A DNA stretch of 64,000 bases, taken from contig CM060178.1 of assembly GCA_030549775.1 (NCBI GenBank), positions 66,888,896 to 66,952,895 on the forward strand, written 5' to 3'. Below the pieces are notes generated by a model. It searched no databases. It was not told where the DNA came from and was given only the letters and a program-made list of their open reading frames with translations. The position numbers were made by a program, and so were the translations under genes. The DNA comes from Tamarix chinensis. Lineage: Eukaryota; Streptophyta; Magnoliopsida; Caryophyllales; Tamaricaceae. This document shows positions 24,201-33,212 of the stretch, piece after piece. Every line of letters starts with the position of its first letter. Position 1 is the stretch's first letter.

Positions 24201-27200
24201 AGGGAGAGGGGTAAAAAAGGTTTTCAATAGGGGAAAAAAATACATGCAGAACTGCAGGGAGTTAAATAGACATTTTTTGGAAAAAGGTAAGCCTATTTAT
24301 AGTCTTGATTGCATTGAAAATATTCTGCAATTAATATGGGAATTGGGGAGAGCAAAAGTCATTTTCAAAAAGGTAAAAACGGACTGCAAAGGCTTCATCA
24401 CCAATTTAACGCAAGAAATAGTTATTTTGGTCCTAACAAGCTAAGACCTCATAATCAAAAAAAGCAAGAAGTGGTCCACGTCCACCACACCACACTATTT
24501 GCTATCAAATACAGGTATTTTTCTTTCTACCCTGCCCTTGGTCCTCCCATATTTTTTGCACATATATGCCTTTTTCGTCCTAAATTTTTGTCTATATTCA
24601 GTTATTCTCCCCTTGGTCCCCCTCATCCTATATATTTTTTGCAAATATTTTTTCTTCCTAATGCACAAAAAAAAGGGGGGAACAATGTATCACTACATCT
24701 GCAAAAAAAAAAGAGAGAGAGAGAATCAGGGAATACCAAAAAAACAAAATATATCTGCAAAAAAAAACAAATAGGGCATTAGGGAAAAATAAAGGTATAT
24801 CTGCATATAAATTTTGCAGATATAGGGGAAAACAAAGGTCCCCCCCTCATCGCCTCATCCTATATATTTTTTGCAGATATTTTTTCTTCCTAATGAAAAA
24901 AAAAACAAAGGAAAAAACAATGTATCACTACATCTGCAAAAAAAAAATAGAGAAAGAATTAGGGAAAACTAGAAAAACCAAAGTATATCTACAAAAAGAA
25001 AAAAAAAACATTAGGGGAAAATAGGGAAAAACAAAGGTTTATCTGCAGATATTTTTTGCAAATATAGGGAAAAACAAAGGCCTCCCTTGTCCTATATATT
25101 TTTTGCAGATACTTTTTCTTCCTATTGTAAAAAAAAAAAAAAAAAGAAAGAAAGAAGAAGAAGAAGAGAAGAGAGAGAGAGAGAGAGAGAACTTTGTAAT
25201 TTTAGTAATTAATTTAGTATGTTACTAATTAGTGTCTTTTTCACTTCTATTTTTCTTGTGTGTGTTGCTGCCTGCTGCACATTAGGCAATCAACATTCAA
25301 GACCTTGCCTAATTCAGTAAAAAAGATGGAGGATGATGGTGATGGTAAACATGATGTAGGATGAAAATATGCATTTTTAAGTGATCCTAATAATAAAAAT
25401 GATGTGAATTGTAAATTCTGTCAAAAAGTTGCTAAAGGAGGTATATATCGACTCAAACAACACCTTGCTAGAGGTTACCGAAACATAAAAGCTTTCGATA
25501 AATGTCCTGAACATATTAAACAAGAGATCATTGAGTACATGGCCAAGAAGAAAAGTGAACATGATCAAATGAATTTACTTCATGAATTTGATAAGATAGC
25601 AAACCTTGAAGAAGAAGAAACTGAATTTTTTAAGACCAATGACCCTAGAGGAAAAAGGCCAATGAGTGCAGTTGTAAGCCAAACTGATAAGATGTTGATG
25701 CCTTGAATCTACTAGCTAAGATTTGGGCCTTCATCAAATTAAACTATGTTCCTAAATATATGTGTATGACCTCTTCTAAATGATCACAAGTCTTCTCCTT
25801 TTGTCAATGAGCTGATTGAATTTCCTTAATTCCTCTTCAGTCCTAGTTGATTCCTTTATCGAAAAGATGACTAGTTATTGCATAGCACTAATGTTTGGAT
25901 CAAGTCATTTGTGACAGTCAACTCTAATGCCAAGCCATTATGGGCCTACAATTTAGATGCTAACACTAACCAAAACTCAATTTCAAGCAATTTTGTTCAA
26001 TTTATGCCCCTCTTTTCCGATTCGAAGGGCGTATCCCATAAGTGTACAATGTGCTTAGGGAGATTAATGGAGGACAAAAGAATGTGGGGACAATGATATT
26101 GGTGATGCTTGGTGATAATAAGGATGCAGGTATTGTTTACTAAGAGATGGTTAATAGAAGTCTTGTAGCTGTAAGTCAAATTCTCATTTCAGTTTAGGGT
26201 TTATTTTTTATAGGAGTAACAAGCTTAGGTTATCATATGAGTACAGCCTTATATGGTGAAGTAATTGTTCACAAGATTGATTAATTATTACAAGTATTTC
26301 ATCTCACGCAATTATTTCCTTAGAACTAAGAACTAGCAGCACACATATTTCCTAACAATGGAACGCCCTTAAGGGGGAAAATGGCATATTTAGGCTAAAC
26401 AATGTACATTATTTCTAAAAGTAATCTACAAATATGTCTTATAGAATAAATATAATCTTACAACTTAATAAAACCTAGAAACATATAAGGTAGTAAATTA
26501 TAATAGATATGCCTCACCAAGGTAAGGCTAAGGGCTCATAGGCCAAATTCGTAAGAATATGTCCACGGATGCAATCACACACCTTTGTCCACCACAATGT
26601 AGTGTAGCAAGTGCTCTATCAATCCAATCACATTAGTTGGGCGCTAAATAATTCCTAAAGAAGGTTATGTGCTAAATATTTATGATTTAACAAAGTTTGG
26701 TGCTTGAATAATGCTTGATCAAAAACAAAAATAGCTCGTTCACCTTTCACATATGATATGATGATTTTCCATAATTGTGTAGTCATTCAACAATGCAAAA
26801 GGAGAATGTACATACATCAATTTTTATACAATCAAGGAGAAAGAAGAAATGATGAAATGAAAGAAGGATGTTACCTGGAAGCTTAGGTACATGCAACCTT
26901 TCGCAAAGTTCGTCGCAAAAATGATTGCAATTTCTTGATAACAAATCATATGAGTTCCCAGGCCACTCCCTACTAAGCTCTCGTAAAATCTGATTAACCT
27001 TAGACTTTGAAAGATCTGTTATTCCCAAAACAATTTTTTCACGATACGTGTACATGGGATTCTTTCCAAAAGGGCAACAGAAAACTCCTGTTCCTTGTTC
27101 ACAAAATCCAAATGACCATTCATCATCCCCATAAACCTGTAAACCATTGTAGAGACCATTCAATCAACATTTTATTTGGATATATTGAGATAACTAGTAA

Positions 27201-29197
27201 AGATGGCATGGAACAATTAGAACATGCTACTCCAATATCGTGTGTAGAGTTAAAAACTAAGGCACCAGTGAGCATTATTCTAAACATTGTAAGAACATTA
27301 AGGGAATAAAAGATCGAAAGAACAAATATACCACAATGATAAAGCATCTAGGATCTTCAAAACTAATGCATGACAATACTATCTCAACAAATTAGTACAA
27401 AGCCAAAGGGATCCTATAAATCAAAGGTTTGGTATATCACGATGGTCGGCAATCCTGTCACTTGCATGTAACATTTTCCGCGTAATCAGATCTCTCAGCT
27501 CTCACAATGAATATAGGAAGCTACACAGACCTCGTCACAAAGTATCCTCCATCAAAAAGTATTTAACTCAAGTGTAGGTCAAGCCACTAATATCGATAAC
27601 ATGGCCTTAAGAGAAACATATTTCGTGTATATGCTTTGTTTGCCTTGAACTGATTCATTAGGAATGAAGAAAACCAGAATCACCAAGAATGACATACTAT
27701 ACATGTTGAACATAGAGTCAAGAGGGCATGGTACCACAAACATGTTGTGAGAAACAAATGCACAAAAATGATGAGTTGATATCTATCTATGTACTACTTA
27801 AGAAAGGATTGGTCTCTGACTCTATTTAATTCCACAGCCCCAATGAGCTAAGTATTCAAAAGAAACATCTTAAGAGTAGATGTAGAAATGTTAAAGCAAG
27901 TTTCCAACATAGTCTAATGCTTTGCAAAAGGACTGGCCCTGTTCTTTCTAACCGAAGAGTCCCAAGACAAATAACCTATCATTCAGCATTAGGGTGAAAG
28001 CTTTAGTGGAAAGGCTTGAATTAAAGTGCTTCCAACAGCTACATAGATTAAAAGTACATACTTGGCACTGAACAAACAGCTAGGCTGGGAAACAGCCACA
28101 CAAACACATTTACATACGGAGAACTTCCGTTAATTGATTCCATCTCATTTACTCCCTCCACCCCACATTGTTGGCCAATTATTCATTTTTCAGTTGTCCC
28201 ATAATGTTTAAAAGGTTTCATGACATTAAATATTTTTACTTTCTTTTTCCAACAAGAGGGGCAAATAAGAAATACCACTATAAAACTAATGATGTACTGT
28301 AGTTAAAAAAAATTTGACTATTTTCTTAATCTTGAAAGTTTTCAAACCCTTGCAAACAATGTGGGACGGAGGTAGTGCCTCTTTGAAAATTTAGACCTTT
28401 TGTCGTCTCTAAAATAACCACAAATACAGTTTAACATGTCTAAAAACGCAAAAGCCGTATCATAAATTAAAATAAGCAAGTATCAGATCCCTTTCTCCAT
28501 TTGCCTTGATCATAGAAACAAACATAAATAGTCACCATGGACCCTACTTCAACAAAAGCAACGTGGTTACACAAGGGATATAAACTCACTTTTGGCACCA
28601 ATTCCATCTCCACAGCTGATTTTTTGTCACTAAAGTATTGACCACCGCTCGCAAATGATAAATGGTAATATTAAAAGTCTATGCACTCTGCCACAATTCA
28701 TAGCTAACCCTTTAACCAGAAATGAACAATTCTGACATATACATGAACGGAGATAATTTCCACAAAATCCAAATGTTTCATCAGTCTTACTTTTAATGGC
28801 TCCAGGAAGAAATCAATAGCTAAGGAAACTCACTAGTCATCAGATAAACTAATGACGACATTGATTGCAAATGATAACCGAGTTCGGACAGGTAAACACA
28901 ACAGAATATCAAAAGGAAAGCGTGAGCCCTAGATTTGAAATAACTACATTTATATGGGAAAAATCGAAAGAAAAAAATAGAGCATAAATCAGCTCACAAC
29001 AAAATGCAAAATCGTAATCAGCCAATTAGCTTGGTGAAGAGAGATGAGGACAAAAGAGAAACCTGGACAGCGCTGTGGAAGATACCGCCTACTCCGATAC
29101 CATCTTTGAAGATCTTATTGATCTGCATAATTGTACTGTTTGTCTTCTCTGAACCACTATTCGTCACATCGTATATGTGGAGGATTACCTCCGTCAT
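6023..29197 (-). CDS. PPPDE/deSI-like thiol peptidase, complete four-exon gene
   Basis: Exons on the minus strand are 29197-29063, 27136-26875, 13831-13764 and 6238-6023. Joined they give 681 bp, or 226 residues plus TGA, with GT-AG junctions and consistent phases (0, 1, 0). The protein begins [16 protein letters not shown] and has the PPPDE fold signature: catalytic His41 in GGIFHSAVQ and catalytic Cys115 in RNCNHFCDE, with [16 protein letters not shown] and [14 protein letters not shown] typical of plant deSI-like proteins. The C-terminal part ([19 protein letters not shown], then [19 protein letters not shown]) matches the tail of the Arabidopsis At4g17486 type from memory. Known family members are cysteine isopeptidases proposed to remove SUMO or ubiquitin; the substrate here is unknown. 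No inactivating change is seen. The introns are 1.9, 13.0 and 7.5 kb; the last two are packed with transposons. Confidence 0.92.
6239..7076. other. Intron 3 of the deSI-like gene, part left of the chromovirus
   Basis: Noncoding. It contains one copy (about 6650-6835) of a repeat found twice more on the other side of the retrotransposon. The small open frames here show no family match. Confidence 0.6.
6650..6835 (+). repeat. Direct repeat copy in intron 3 (left)
   Basis: The phrase GAGCTGAAATATGTGATTC, AAAAGCTCTTCAA and the later TCTAATGTTCGTAA align by eye with 12570-12745 in the same orientation, on the far side of the chromovirus. The copies are clearly diverged. Confidence 0.65.
7077..7383 (+). 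repeat. 5' LTR of the intron-3 chromovirus
   Basis: Starts TGTCAGGGAAGG and ends GTGTGACA, with the PBS four bases later. Same length as the 3' LTR. A TATTTAAG element at about 7214 could be a TATA-like box. Confidence 0.92.
7388..7399 (+). other. Primer binding site, initiator tRNA-Met type
   Basis: TGGTATCAAAGC matches the plant tRNA-iMet complement TGGTATCAGAGC with one change, immediately after the 5' LTR. Confidence 0.85.
7435..8649 (+). pseudogene. Broken gag gene of the chromovirus
   Basis: One frame from the ATG ([15 protein letters not shown]) runs to 8649 with two in-frame stops, TAG at 7993-7995 and TAG at 8059-8061. The first stands where Trp is expected. The N-terminal third is a coiled coil rich in Gln, Glu and Lys. 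The middle holds the retrotransposon gag homology ([22 protein letters not shown]). A CCHC zinc knuckle (CX2CX4HX4C) is intact at 8431-8472. A single-base loss near 8642 shifts the frame into protease. Confidence 0.88.
8650..11985 (+). pseudogene. Broken pol gene: protease, RT, RNase H, integrase, chromodomain-like tail
   Basis: The protease shows [13 protein letters not shown] near 8655-8693. RT is open at 9063-9881 with [12 protein letters not shown] and [13 protein letters not shown]. Its catalytic box reads FYDILIYS where family members have FDDILIYS, so one metal-binding Asp is lost. RNase H (9989-10558) has TNAC in place of TDAS-type residues, a second lost Asp. Integrase follows: the HX..H part at about 10675-10740, CDNC near 10796, a DDE core with ISDRDKVF and [10 protein letters not shown], and a tail (to 11985) ending in a chromodomain-like [17 protein letters not shown]. 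In-frame TAG stops at 9879, 10753, 10876 and 11251 plus frame changes near 9970 and 10480 show it is dead. Confidence 0.9.
11936..11948 (+). other. Polypurine tract of the chromovirus
   Basis: CAGGGGGGAAT immediately precedes the TG of the 3' LTR, the usual site of plus-strand priming. Confidence 0.85.
11949..12255 (+). repeat. 3' LTR of the intron-3 chromovirus
   Basis: It is 307 bp, equal in length to the 5' LTR. It starts TGTCAGGGAAGG and ends GTGTGATA (CA changed to TA). About 23 differences from the 5' copy, mostly transitions. Confidence 0.92.
12457..12780 (+). repeat. Intronic repeat unit, first copy right of the chromovirus
   Basis: Begins AAATGCCATTTGGTCCGAG and runs through GTCAAGGAAAGCAA and an ACATTAGCAACA stretch to TTCTAATGTTTTGTAACC. 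The second half (12570-12745) matches 6650-6835 on the other side of the chromovirus. Confidence 0.6.
12793..12905 (+). repeat. Intronic repeat unit, second partial copy
   Basis: ATATGCCATTTGGTATCAAG, GTCAAGGAAAGCAA, then TACATCAGCAACA repeat the start of the unit at 12457 about 330 bp downstream, so the unit is tandemly duplicated. Confidence 0.6.
13764..13831 (-). CDS. deSI-like gene, exon 3 (68 bp)
   Basis: This short exon reads [19 protein letters not shown] and then TAVR. It is bounded by acceptor CTTGCAG and donor GTGAGA. Its first two bases complete the Gly codon begun in exon 2, and it leaves phase 0 for exon 4. It lies 13 kb from exon 2, which is why the gene is easily missed. Confidence 0.9.
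13832..15533. other. Intron 2 of the deSI-like gene, exon-3 side
   Basis: Noncoding. The stretch 14570-14850 has a diverged counterpart at 26090-26375, across the transposon block. Nothing else was recognised. Confidence 0.55.
14570..14850 (+). repeat. Direct repeat at the exon-3 side of the intron-2 transposon block
   Basis: It shares ATGATGATGCTCAATGATGG-like sequence and then GCAATTATTTTCTTAGAA...TATTTCCTAACAATGGAAC with 26090-26375, in the same orientation and order, with many changes. Confidence 0.55.
15534..15959 (+). repeat. 5' LTR of the intron-2 chromovirus
   Basis: TGATAAGCCCATCAT opens it; the shared phrase CCTTTGGGTCGTTGGTAGAA (15633-15652) and AGAGCCTTGAATGTCTGGT also occur in the 3' copy. 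It contains a 12-13 base G run near 15788. Confidence 0.75.
16010..20437 (+). pseudogene. Broken gag-pol of the intron-2 chromovirus
   Basis: Gag begins near 16010 and retains a CCHC knuckle ([16 protein letters not shown]) at about 17019-17065. The protease motif is [12 protein letters not shown] near 17255-17302. RT fragments (17750-18450) include [20 protein letters not shown]. About 20 bases are missing inside the VMPFGL region, and the catalytic box reads FYHILVYS, so both Asp are lost. RNase H lies at 18500-19000. The integrase core (19408-19650) starts [14 protein letters not shown]; its second catalytic region reads VLNQNKVF rather than SDRDKVF. The tail at 20249-20437 ([18 protein letters not shown]) is chromodomain-like. 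Confidence 0.85.
20449..20874 (+). repeat. 3' LTR of the intron-2 chromovirus
   Basis: TGTTAGACCCATCAT opens it directly after the polypurine stretch. It matches the 5' LTR throughout with substitutions and small indels; the G run of the 5' copy is absent. Confidence 0.75.
20975..24020 (-). pseudogene. Minus-strand chromovirus pol remnant
   Basis: Read right to left: a protease tail near 23880 ([16 protein letters not shown]), RT in pieces at 23524-23318, 23361-23086 and 23071-22838 ([47 protein letters not shown]), RNase H at 22800-22480, an integrase zinc-binding region near 22220-22050, a decayed core, and a chromodomain-like end at 21175-20975 ([20 protein letters not shown]). A poly-G polypurine-like run of about 12 bases (20992-21004 as C on plus) marks the start of a 3' LTR that is cut off after about 110 bp by the neighbouring element. 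It is closely related in wording to the element at 15534-20874, but inverted. Confidence 0.85.
24610..25140 (+). repeat. About 230-bp tandem repeat inside the hAT remnant
   Basis: The phrase CCTATATATTTTTTGCAGAT (or AAAT), TTTTTCTTCCTA and AATGTATCACTACATCTGCA recurs at about 24627, 24856 and 25090. That gives two full units and a partial third, with A-run and GA-run length differences. Confidence 0.75.
25326..25706 (+). pseudogene. hAT transposase N-terminus with BED zinc finger, broken
   Basis: From an ATG at 25326 the frame reads through an in-frame TGA (25362-25364, where Trp is usual). It continues with [37 protein letters not shown] and an acidic stretch to a TGA at 25706. This is the BED-type finger that starts plant hAT transposases. 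The catalytic and dimerisation regions were not found downstream. Confidence 0.82.
25741..26874. other. Intron 2 of the deSI-like gene, exon-2 side
   Basis: Noncoding. It contains the second copy of the flanking direct repeat (26090-26375). No other element recognised. Confidence 0.5.
26090..26375 (+). repeat. Direct repeat at the exon-2 side of the intron-2 transposon block
   Basis: CAATTATTTCCTTAGAACTA and TATTTCCTAACAATGGAAC align in order with 14570-14850. The two copies bracket the whole inserted block. Confidence 0.55.
26875..27136 (-). CDS. deSI-like gene, exon 2
   Basis: It codes for residues 46-132 plus one base. It starts at acceptor TTTACAG|GTTTATGG and ends at donor CCAG|GTAACA. 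It holds the peptidase core, including the catalytic cysteine motif RNCNHFCDE. Confidence 0.94.
27137..28151. other. Intron 1 of the deSI-like gene, exon-2 side
   Basis: Unremarkable AT-rich intron sequence; no coding or transposon signal recognised apart from the adjoining MITE. Confidence 0.5.
28152..28372. mobile_element. Stowaway (Tc1/mariner-type) MITE in intron 1
   Basis: The ends are CTCCCTCCACCCCACATTGT and the inverse ACAATGTGGGACGGAGG, the classic Stowaway CTCCCTCCGTCCC terminus. TA dinucleotides flank it on both sides (28150-28151 and 28373-28374). It is 221 bp, has no coding capacity and an AT-rich interior. Confidence 0.88.
28373..29062. other. Intron 1 of the deSI-like gene, exon-1 side
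   Basis: AT-rich intron sequence without recognisable features. Confidence 0.5.
29063..29197 (-). CDS. deSI-like gene, exon 1
   Basis: It codes for residues 1-45 from the ATG at 29197-29195. It carries the first beta strands and catalytic His41 (IFHSAVQ). The donor is CAG|GTTTCT. The ATG was chosen because the next upstream in-frame codons do not extend the conserved family start. Confidence 0.93.
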
Positions 29198-29400
29198 TCT
29201 CTGTTCTATTTCCGTTAATCCGTAAAATCCTATTCACAAAAAACCCTTACGCATTACACCATTAATGTCCTTCTCGCCCTTTATCTATATTACAATTCAA
29301 AGTAGAATAAGGAAGACATTGCTTGTGTTGTACACAAGAAATTTTTAAATAAGAAAGCAAGAATATAGGGCGAAACAAGAAAACAAATAGTAAAATCAGT
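29198..29400 (-). promoter_or_regulatory. Likely 5' UTR and core promoter of the deSI-like gene
   Basis: This is the region directly upstream of the start codon on the minus strand. A TATAGATAAAG-like stretch (plus-strand 29282-29295 region, read in reverse) lies about 90 bp before the ATG and is the only TATA-like candidate. Position supports it; nothing else does. Confidence 0.35.
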
Positions 29401-30639
29401 TGAAACTTGCAACACCACCCCCTCAGCCATCACCGCAGACAGCTTGACATAAAACTCCAATCTCCAAAGTTCCTTGTGCTTATCAATCGTGATAATTGTT
29501 TACTCTTAAATTCTCGATAATCTTCTACTTCGATTTCAAATTTAAACGGAATATGTGCTAAAATTTTGCATAGAAGTACTGAACTCAAATTTTTGAATTA
29601 CTAGTATTTTAAAGAAATTGGTGGTCGATCATTTTTTAAGTCTGAATGATACGAGGGAAAAAAGAATGGGATCAAGGTGCAAATGACGAGAATGGCCCCA
29701 CCCGCAGCCTGCAGGACAGAGTTTCCACGACTCTGCCACACTTTCATGATCTGGGTGAGTGGGCCCGTTCTGGACGATCGTCATGCAACCCACGCTATTA
29801 ATTGGTTTGTAGTTGTACATTGAGTGCATGACAGCTCAGGTCTGTTTTTTTTATTAAAATATATTTATAGATGTAAATTTTTTATATTTTTTCGTTAAAA
29901 AAATTATTATATAAAATTTCTTGTGTAAAATATTTTTAGAACTTTAAATTTTAAGTAATTATAGTCATTTTAATTGATATTTTAATAAAAACAAATTTAA
30001 AATATTTATTTTTTAATAGAAACAAATTTTATATGTTTACATATTAATTTTTTTCAGTTTTAAATTTTTTATGTTTTAATAGGAAAATTTTTTAAATTTT
30101 TGTGATCTTACAAAAATTTCATATACATTTATACATTTGTTGAAATAAATTTAAAATATTTATAGCTTTAAATATACTTTTGTCTTTACATTTATATAGT
30201 TTTTGAAATTTAGTTCATCTTTTGTGGAAGTGATCTAATCTAAAATCATTTGCATTAATATGATCTAATCTAAGTTTATGTAATTTAATTTTAATATAAG
30301 TATAATTGATATTATTATTATTAATTTAATAAATAATTTTAAATGCTATTAAATTAATAATAATACCACTAATTAATATTATAGAGTATTATTTATATTA
30401 ATTATGAATATAATTAAATTAAAAAATTTAATAATGATCATGATTAATTATTTTTATTATTTTTCTTTATAGTATTATTCTATTAATTATTATTAGGAAA
30501 TTAATTTGAATATGTATATTAATAATTTGTCAATATTATGATAGCTATTTATTAATATCATTATTATTTTGGTAAGTAATGTCATTTTTGTTACTTCCAG
30601 AAGAGCATGAGATTCAAATGATACAAAACCGTAAAAGAC
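29401..30639. other. Upstream flank of the deSI-like gene and AT-rich spacer
   Basis: 29640-29830 is higher in GC and complexity and may be a distal promoter. From about 29850 the sequence becomes nearly pure A/T to about 30600. No gene seen. Confidence 0.4.
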
Positions 30640-30767
30640 AAGAAGGAAATAGCCTTAGGATAAGGTGTCTAAAAGGCCCATCAACCTATTGTACGATTTA
30701 TAGTAATGAAATCGCATAAATCTTGCAACTAAATCAGCTAAAATAATCTTCTGAACCCAAGTGTCCT
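30640..30767 (-). pseudogene. Detached 3' piece of a LINE, beyond the inserted LTRs
   Basis: On the minus strand this piece reads QKIILADLVARFMR and similar. It appears to continue the C-terminal coding debris that stops at 37987 on the other side of LTR copies A and B. The match to a LINE tail is weak by itself; position and strand support it. Confidence 0.4.
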
Positions 30768-32468
30768 TGTAATACCCCCAAAATTTACTACTTAAAATTT
30801 CGTTTCAATAAAAATGTTTAACAGAAGTGAAATAATAAAACTATAAGTTTTTGGGATATTATCACCACACTTAGTACCAAACCGGTTCACTCCTATCGTT
30901 CCCATACTAAGTGCTATGGCTAAACAGGATTAACATCGAACACAAGTCATAAATAAAACAATGAGAATCCATGAGAGGACTCCCTCATAGTCATATAGAA
31001 ATTAGAGTGTGATTTAAGGATTAAAACCCAAAGAGTAGGTGGCTAAAGTTGTTCCAAAAATATAAAATACCGTATGACATGATATAACTAGAATAAAAAT
31101 GATACATGGTAAAGCCAGAGGAAATATAGAGTCCAACCGTTCGCTCTCAATCCCTAAGTCAGGTCTAGGCTCAACTCTTAGCTTCATCTGATGCCTTGTA
31201 GGTGTCATAGGATCAAAGACGGCGTCTCGTACCTACACAAACTCAGACGGGTATTTTGCTCATGGGAATAAGTAGCACCCATGAAACGAGTTATTAGTAC
31301 GCTACGTACTGAGTAAGGTAACCGTGCAGCGAAGGCCAAACATATAGGGCATATAACACAAGCATGATCATATAGGCAACATACAATAATACATATAATA
31401 AGGTTGGGTTACATTCCAGATAAACTTATTCTTTAGTCCTCTTAACAATATGCTCATTTCACACTTACTCTTTATTAATCCATGTGAGTACGAGAACTCC
31501 ACTATTATAGCCGGTGGACCAGAATACATATAGGACAGAACGCTCTTGACCATTATTATTCGTCGGTGGACCGGCCTCCAGGGCAGAATGCTCCTGGCCA
31601 CTATTATTCGCCGATGGACTGGTCTGGCCTCGACTCATATGGTGTTTTATTGTAAATAATTAGTATATTTCCTATGACTTAGCTTCATTACATTTGGTTT
31701 ATTGAGTACGGAATCCCCCACTATTATAGTTGGTAGACCGAAAATCATGTAGAGTAAAACGCTCTTTGCCACTATTATTCGCCGGTGGAACGGTCTCCAA
31801 GGCACCCTGGCTCCTAGCCACTATTATTCGCAGATGGACTAGTTTGGGTCCGACTCAACAATCTTTCTCTTTATATAATTAGTGTCTTATTTGATAATTT
31901 TTCACCCTTGGCATGCATGTCACCAATCTTCTACTTCTATCCTCCCAAGAGGGCCCGTCCCATATCTTGAGACTCCGGCACCTCCTAACTTCCCCAACAT
32001 CCTTTCCTTTTTCCACTACTCACACTATAAGCCCAACTCCTAGGTGTGCGGGTCAAGGCCCACTACCTATTACCTCTAAGCCCATTCATAGTCCTCTCTA
32101 GGGTTTTTTTCAGAAAACCCTAATTTGGGCCTATGTGGCTCATCCTCCTCTGCCTCACACAACCCAAGCTATTTTAACACCCCACACATCACATCCCATA
32201 GATTCAACCCTCATCATCTCATGTTACTCCCCCAAATACACGTGTGACCCCGAAACTCTAGGTGACCACACCAAACCCTAGCTGGCTATGCCAACCCTAG
32301 CATCCCCCTTTCCACATGGCACCCCTCCATTCCTCACCTTCCACTCTTACTTCCCATGACACCCATGCTCGCCCCACTCATGACAATCCCCCATTCTCAC
32401 CTCATACTCCACTTATCCTCATTTATTTTTATTTTTTTCCACCCTCTCAAATTAGGGTTTCCTCCCAA
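30768..32468 (+). mobile_element. Long-LTR family copy A (5' part only)
   Basis: It starts TGTAATACCCCCAAAATTTA and carries the family landmarks in order: ATTATCACCACACTTAGTAC, the AGTACGCTACGTACTGAGTAA box at 31296, six CCACTATTA units at 31499-31840, a GGCATGCATGTCACCAA stretch and AGGGTTT boxes. It stops at 32468 inside sequence that in copy C continues with CCCTAATCAAG. Copy B begins there at once, so the 3' part of A is missing. Confidence 0.72.
31499..31840 (+). repeat. 2x3 array of about 48-bp units, copy A
   Basis: CCACTATTATAGCCGGTGGA-type motifs begin at 31499, 31550, 31598 and, after a gap, at 31718, 31769, 31818. Spacing is 48-51 bp within each triplet and 219 bp from triplet to triplet. 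Confidence 0.85.
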
Positions 32469-33212
32469 TGTAACACCCCAAAATTCACTTTTTTAAGGCG
32501 GAAGTAATTAAAATAGAAATACTTAAATTAAAACTCGTGAGTTCTAGGGATATTACCGCCACACTTAATACCAGACCGGTTCACTCCGACCGTTTCAGTA
32601 CCAAGTGCTAAGGCTAAAAAGATTATCTTCAAATTTAAACCGAGAGTTCATAAAAAGATTTAAAAGATCATAACATATAAAGCAAAGTACGTGTAAATGA
32701 TTATAATTCATATTCAAAAGAGAGATAAACTTACAACCGATAAAAGATTCATTTTAAAATACGCAATATAAGTAATAAATCATAAGAGAGTAAATCCGAT
32801 ACAAAGGAAATAGCAGAAGAAGATAAAATAACAAGAAGAGTGGATCCAGCTACACTACTCTCGAACTTTGAGCCAACCATAAGCTCAACACTTAGCCCTG
32901 CCTAATGTCTCGCCCACCTGCACAAAGTCAGAATGACCTACTACTCGTGGGAATGAGCAGTACCTGTGCAAAGGATGATCAGTACGCTACGTACTGAATA
33001 AGGTAACCATGTACTAAGGCCAACACACAAAATTCACATAAACCATGCAAGATAATAAAAAGAGCATAATCCAACGTAATAACATAAAGGCATATGAACA
33101 TTCAGGTGGATTCACCAAGATCCAATATAGACCAGATTAATTACTTAATTAATCCTTTATCGAATGGATTTCACACCATACTCTTTATCAAGTCCATACG
33201 AGTACGGGAACC

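Larger units (their letters stand above)
24032..25740 (+). mobile_element. hAT transposon remnant (left end and first coding exon)
   Basis: The left end CAGTGTTTAAAAATCATGCC is followed by clustered AAGGCACAAGGCAC-type subterminal repeats, as in plant hAT elements. About 1.3 kb in lies a BED zinc-finger exon. I found no matching right inverted terminus (CACTG), so the right limit is only the end of the recognisable coding debris. It interrupts the minus-strand chromovirus remnant near its protease. Confidence 0.65.

Noticed and set aside
29629..29829. 66-residue minus-strand frame upstream of the deSI-like gene
   Set aside because: It could look like an extra 5' exon, but the conserved family start is already at 29197 and the frame has no family resemblance.
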